Assembly: GCF_900119315.1 (NCBI RefSeq)
Contig: NZ_LT827010.1
Span: 8,612,001-8,676,000, forward strand
DNA length: 64,000 nucleotides
Direction of reading: 5' to 3'
Origin: Actinoplanes sp. SE50/110
GTDB lineage: Bacteria; Actinomycetota; Actinomycetes; Mycobacteriales; Micromonosporaceae
This document shows, one piece after another, positions 61,505 through 64,000 of this stretch (within the stretch, counting starts at the first letter, position 1; every line of letters begins with the position of its first letter). The notes under the pieces are model-generated. The model had not been told where the DNA came from, made no database searches, and worked only from the letters and a program-made list of their open reading frames with translations. A program made the position numbers and the translations under genes.

Positions 61505-62485
61505 TCATCGCAACATCTTCGCGACCTCGGTGGCCCAGTAGGTGAGGGTGATCTGGGCGCCGGCGCGCTTGATCGAGGTGAGGGTTTCCAGGATGGTGCG
61601 TTCGCGGTCGATCCAGCCGTTGGCGGCGGCCGCCTCGACCATCGAGTACTCCCCGGAGACCTGGTACGCGGCGACCGGGACGGTGACCCGCTCACGGATC
61701 GCGGCGATCACGTCGAGGTAGGGCAGCGCCGGCTTCACCATCACGATGTCCGCGCCCTCGGCGACGTCGAGGTCGACCTCGCGCAGCGCCTCCCGCAGGT
61801 TCGGCGGGTCCTGCTGGTACTGCCGCCGGTCGCCCTGCAGGGTGGACTCCACGGCCTCCCGGAACGGGCCGTAGAACGCGCCCGCGTACTTGGCCGAGTA
61901 CGCCAGGATCGAGACGTCCTGGTGCCCGGCCGCGTCCAGGGCCCTGCGGACCACCCCGATCTGGCCGTCCATCATCCCGGACGGGCCGACCATGTGGGCG
62001 CCGGCCTCGGCCTGGGCGACCGCCATCCGGCCGTAGATCTCCAGCGTGGCGTCGTTGTCGACCGAACCGTCCGGGGCCAGCACCCCGCAGTGCCCGTGCG
62101 AGGTGAACTCGTCGAGGCAGAGGTCGCCCATGATCACCGTGGCGTCGCCGAACTCGGCCCGCAGGTCGCGCAGGCCGACGTTGAGGATGCCGTCCGGGTC
62201 GAGTCCGGCCGCACCGGTCTCGTCCTTGTCGGCGTTGTCCGGCACGCCGAAGAGCATCAGGCCGCCGACGCCGGCGCTGACCGCCTCGTGGGCGGCCTTC
62301 AGCAGCGACTCCCGGCTGTGTTGCACGACGCCGGGGAGCGAACTGATCGGTTTCGGCTCGTTGATGCCGTCCTTGAGGAACAGCGGCAGGATCAGCTCGG
62401 AGGGCGCGAGCCGGGTCTCCGCGACCAGGCGGCGGATGGCCGGGGTGCGCCGCAGCCGGCGCGGGCGGATGTCGGGGAAGGACAT
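61505..62485 (-). CDS. hemB: delta-aminolevulinic acid dehydratase
   Basis: Condenses two 5-aminolevulinate molecules to porphobilinogen in haem synthesis. The 326-residue product has the metal-site region MGDLCLDEFTSHGHCG, the first Schiff-base Lys in AYSAKYAGAFYGPFREAV, the catalytic Lys in VMVKPALPYLD, and the C-terminal QVSGEYSMVEAAAANGWID. ATG at 62485 with GGGAG upstream. It follows hemD on the same strand, separated by an intrinsic terminator. Confidence 0.97.
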   Translation of the reverse strand: MSFPDIRPRRLRRTPAIRRLVAETRLAPSELILPLFLKDGINEPKPISSLPGVVQHSRESLLKAAHEAVSAGVGGLMLFGVPDNADKDETGAAGLDPDGILNVGLRDLRAEFGDATVIMGDLCLDEFTSHGHCGVLAPDGSVDNDATLEIYGRMAVAQAEAGAHMVGPSGMMDGQIGVVRRALDAAGHQDVSILAYSAKYAGAFYGPFREAVESTLQGDRRQYQQDPPNLREALREVDLDVAEGADIVMVKPALPYLDVIAAIRERVTVPVAAYQVSGEYSMVEAAAANGWIDRERTILETLTSIKRAGAQITLTYWATEVAKMLR

Positions 62486-62504
62486 CGGAGCTCCCTAAAA
62501 ACGA

Positions 62505-62535
62505 AAGCGCGCCGGGGGACATCCCCGGCGCGCTT
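62505..62535 (-). terminator. intrinsic terminator between hemD and hemB
   Basis: Perfect 13-base arms (62505-62517 and 62523-62535) around a 5-base loop. On the minus strand it is followed by TTCGTTTTTAG, a good T-tract. It lies 10 bases past the hemD stop and ends only ~20 bases before the hemB ATG, so hemB must either be read through it or have a promoter embedded here. Confidence 0.9.
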
Positions 62536-62544
62536 GTCACCACA

Positions 62545-64000
62545 TCAGCGGAATCGGAGGGCCGTCGGGCCCTGCACCTTCGAGCCGCGGCGCTGCTTGG
62601 CGGGCATCGCCGCCAGTTTCTCGCGCAGCTCCAGGGCGTATTCGGCGAGCGCCTCGACCAGGTCCGGCACCGAGGCGTTCTGCGGCTGGGTGTCGACCCG
62701 CAGGCCGAACTCGACCGCGGTCTCCGCGGTTTTCGGCCCGATCACCGCGACGACCGTGCGGGCGTGCGGCTTGCCGGCGATGCCGACCAGGTTGCGGACC
62801 GTGGAGGACGAGGTGAACAGCACCGCGTCGAAGCCCCCGGACTTGATCGCGTCGCGGATCTCGGCCGGCGGCGGCGCGGCCCGCACCGTCCGGTACGCGG
62901 TCACGTCGTCCACCTCCCAGCCCCGCTCGATCAGGCCGGCGGCCAGGGTCTCGGTGGCGATGTCGGCGCGCGGCAGCAGCACCCGGCCGACCGGGTCGAG
63001 GATCTCGTCGTGCGGCGAGAACTCGGCCAGCAGGCCCTCGCTGGACTGCTCGCCGGCCGGGATCAGCTCGGGCTGGATGCCGAAGTCGCGGACCGCCTCG
63101 GCGGTGGCCTCCCCGATGCAGGCGATCTTCACACCGCCGAAGTGACGGGCGTCGAGGCCGTGCTCGGCGAATTTCTCCCAGACCGCGCGGACGGCGTTCA
63201 CCGAGGTGAACACCACCCAGGCGTAGCGGCCGTCGACCAGGCCCTTGACCGCGCGCTCCATCTGCGCCGGGGTGCGCGGCGGCTCGACCGCGATGGTCGG
63301 CACCTCGCACGGGATGGCGCCGTACGCCCGCAGCCGCGCGCTCATCGCGCCGGCCTGCTCCTTGGTCCGCGGGACCAGGACCTTCCAGCCGTACAGCGGG
63401 CGGTTCTCCCACCAGCTCATCGCGTCCCGCTCGGCGACCTCGGCCCCGACGGTGAGCACCACCCGGCCGGTGAAGCCGAGCGCGGCGGCCACGAAGCTGT
63501 CCACCGTCGAGGTGGTGGTGTACTGCGTCTCGCCGGTGCCGTCGCCGGTCACCGCGACCGGGACACCCGGTTCGACGCCGGCCGCGAGCAGCCCGTCGCG
63601 GACCGCGGCGAGGTCGCCGGCGTCCACGGCGACCGCGAACGAGCCCTTCTGGGCCGCGCCGGCCAGCGCGTCGAAGTCGAGCGAGGTGACGTCGTCGACG
63701 TCGGCGGCGATCCGCACGCCGGGCAGCGGCACGCCGGCGTACGCGGCGACACCCTCGGCCTGCCCGATGCCCGGGATCACCTCGAAGTGCACCGCGGTCC
63801 GGGCGACCGCCTGCACCTCCTTGACCACCGACTCGTGGCCGAACGGGTCGCCGGCCACCAGGTGGACGGCGGACAGCCCGGACTTGGCGGCGGAGAGCAG
63901 CACCTTGGCCACGTCGCCGGGGGCGCCCTCGGCCGGGCTGAACTGCGCGTCGGGTTTGGCGTCCGCGCGGACCGCGGCCAGCAGCGACTCGGGTACGCCC
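62545..64000 (-). CDS. hemD: uroporphyrinogen-III synthase with methyltransferase-like N-domain, N-terminus cut
   Basis: The visible ~485 residues end with a full HemD domain (about 260 residues from GWKVLVPRTKEQAGAMSARL through VVFTSVNAVRAVWEKF, IGEATAEAVRDFG and FTSSSTVRNLVG). It cyclises hydroxymethylbilane to uroporphyrinogen III. Ahead of it is a SUMT/CobA-like domain (VHLVAGDPFGHESVVKEVQA, VIPGIGQAEGVAAYAG) whose motifs are divergent, as in actinobacterial fusions; methylation activity is uncertain. The frame stays open to base 64000, so the start is outside the window. Confidence 0.93.
   Translation of the reverse strand, partial: GVPESLLAAVRADAKPDAQFSPAEGAPGDVAKVLLSAAKSGLSAVHLVAGDPFGHESVVKEVQAVARTAVHFEVIPGIGQAEGVAAYAGVPLPGVRIAADVDDVTSLDFDALAGAAQKGSFAVAVDAGDLAAVRDGLLAAGVEPGVPVAVTGDGTGETQYTTTSTVDSFVAAALGFTGRVVLTVGAEVAERDAMSWWENRPLYGWKVLVPRTKEQAGAMSARLRAYGAIPCEVPTIAVEPPRTPAQMERAVKGLVDGRYAWVVFTSVNAVRAVWEKFAEHGLDARHFGGVKIACIGEATAEAVRDFGIQPELIPAGEQSSEGLLAEFSPHDEILDPVGRVLLPRADIATETLAAGLIERGWEVDDVTAYRTVRAAPPPAEIRDAIKSGGFDAVLFTSSSTVRNLVGIAGKPHARTVVAVIGPKTAETAVEFGLRVDTQPQNASVPDLVEALAEYALELREKLAAMPAKQRRGSKVQGPTALRFR

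Overview
The window is chromosomal DNA of a very high-GC actinobacterium, most likely a member of the Micromonosporaceae such as Actinoplanes. The genus is an inference from protein style; the phylum is secure. The evidence is GC-rich third codon positions, many GTG starts, and markers typical of Actinobacteria: a DUF3117 protein, a GlpR/SepX membrane protein, actinobacterial PMT and MgtE-N/CBS proteins, and a FmdB/Ruc-type chaperone. Two stretches follow, from memory, the gene order of Mycobacterium tuberculosis. The first, 1-19.8 kb, resembles Rv1007c-Rv0991c: metG, rsmI, pmt, glpR, rimJ, glp, galU, fau, ruc. The second, 38-49 kb, resembles parts of Rv1209-Rv1232: mgtE-N/CBS, DUF1003, mrp, tatB, htrA, O-methyltransferase, DUF3117, tag and a DivIVA-like gene.

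Layout. 1-5 kb: metG (cut by the window edge), a membrane protein, rsmI and a protein O-mannosyltransferase. 5.4-8.4 kb: a Pro/Ser-rich membrane protein translationally coupled to a bifunctional polysaccharide deacetylase/family-2 glycosyltransferase (MatB-like). 8.4-10.4 kb: a GAF protein with a degenerate histidine-kinase core, then DUF2199. 10.4-12.1 kb: a decayed integrative element inserted at tRNA-Ala(CGC), with an integrase remnant, a small membrane protein and a tRNA-like copy at the far end. 12.3-16 kb: the glpR-rimJ-glp-galU gene set, linked to cell division. 16-21.8 kb: a membrane diguanylate cyclase, fau, ruc with a CIRCE operator, a CpaB-like protein, small proteins and DUF2231. 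22-28.2 kb: a Fur regulator, an MpaB-type oxygenase, a predicted Fe-S RecB-like nuclease, MarC, a PHP phosphoesterase, a bacterial-PH membrane protein, DUF6758 and a TrmH-type methyltransferase. 28.2-37.9 kb: a perfect CRP-type palindrome, trxA, an intein-containing radical SAM gene, a CoA-binding protein, repeat-rich spacers, an SDR, a lipoprotein, an EamA transporter, a HAD hydrolase and PhzF. 37.9-49.5 kb: the second block above, plus pepA, a PaaX/enoyl-CoA hydratase pair and an orphan nuoA. 49.6-58.7 kb: korAB, a K+ channel, a cyclase/NB-ARC protein, a second FmdB protein and a repeat-bearing transglycosylase-like protein. 58.8-64 kb: a double-GNAT protein, a broken IS110 element, hemB, and hemD (cut by the window edge).

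Most genes are housekeeping or envelope functions. The most unusual signals are an intein placed exactly at the third Fe-S cysteine of a radical SAM enzyme, a CIRCE operator in front of a Ruc-like chaperone, the tRNA-Ala element remnant, three enzyme families whose key catalytic residues look substituted (histidine kinase, lytic transglycosylase, class III cyclase), a stand-alone nuoA next to korAB, and the absence of sigE-rseA from its usual place beside htrA. I found no CRISPR array, phage structural module or biosynthetic cluster. I also did not find a clearly undescribed multi-gene system.
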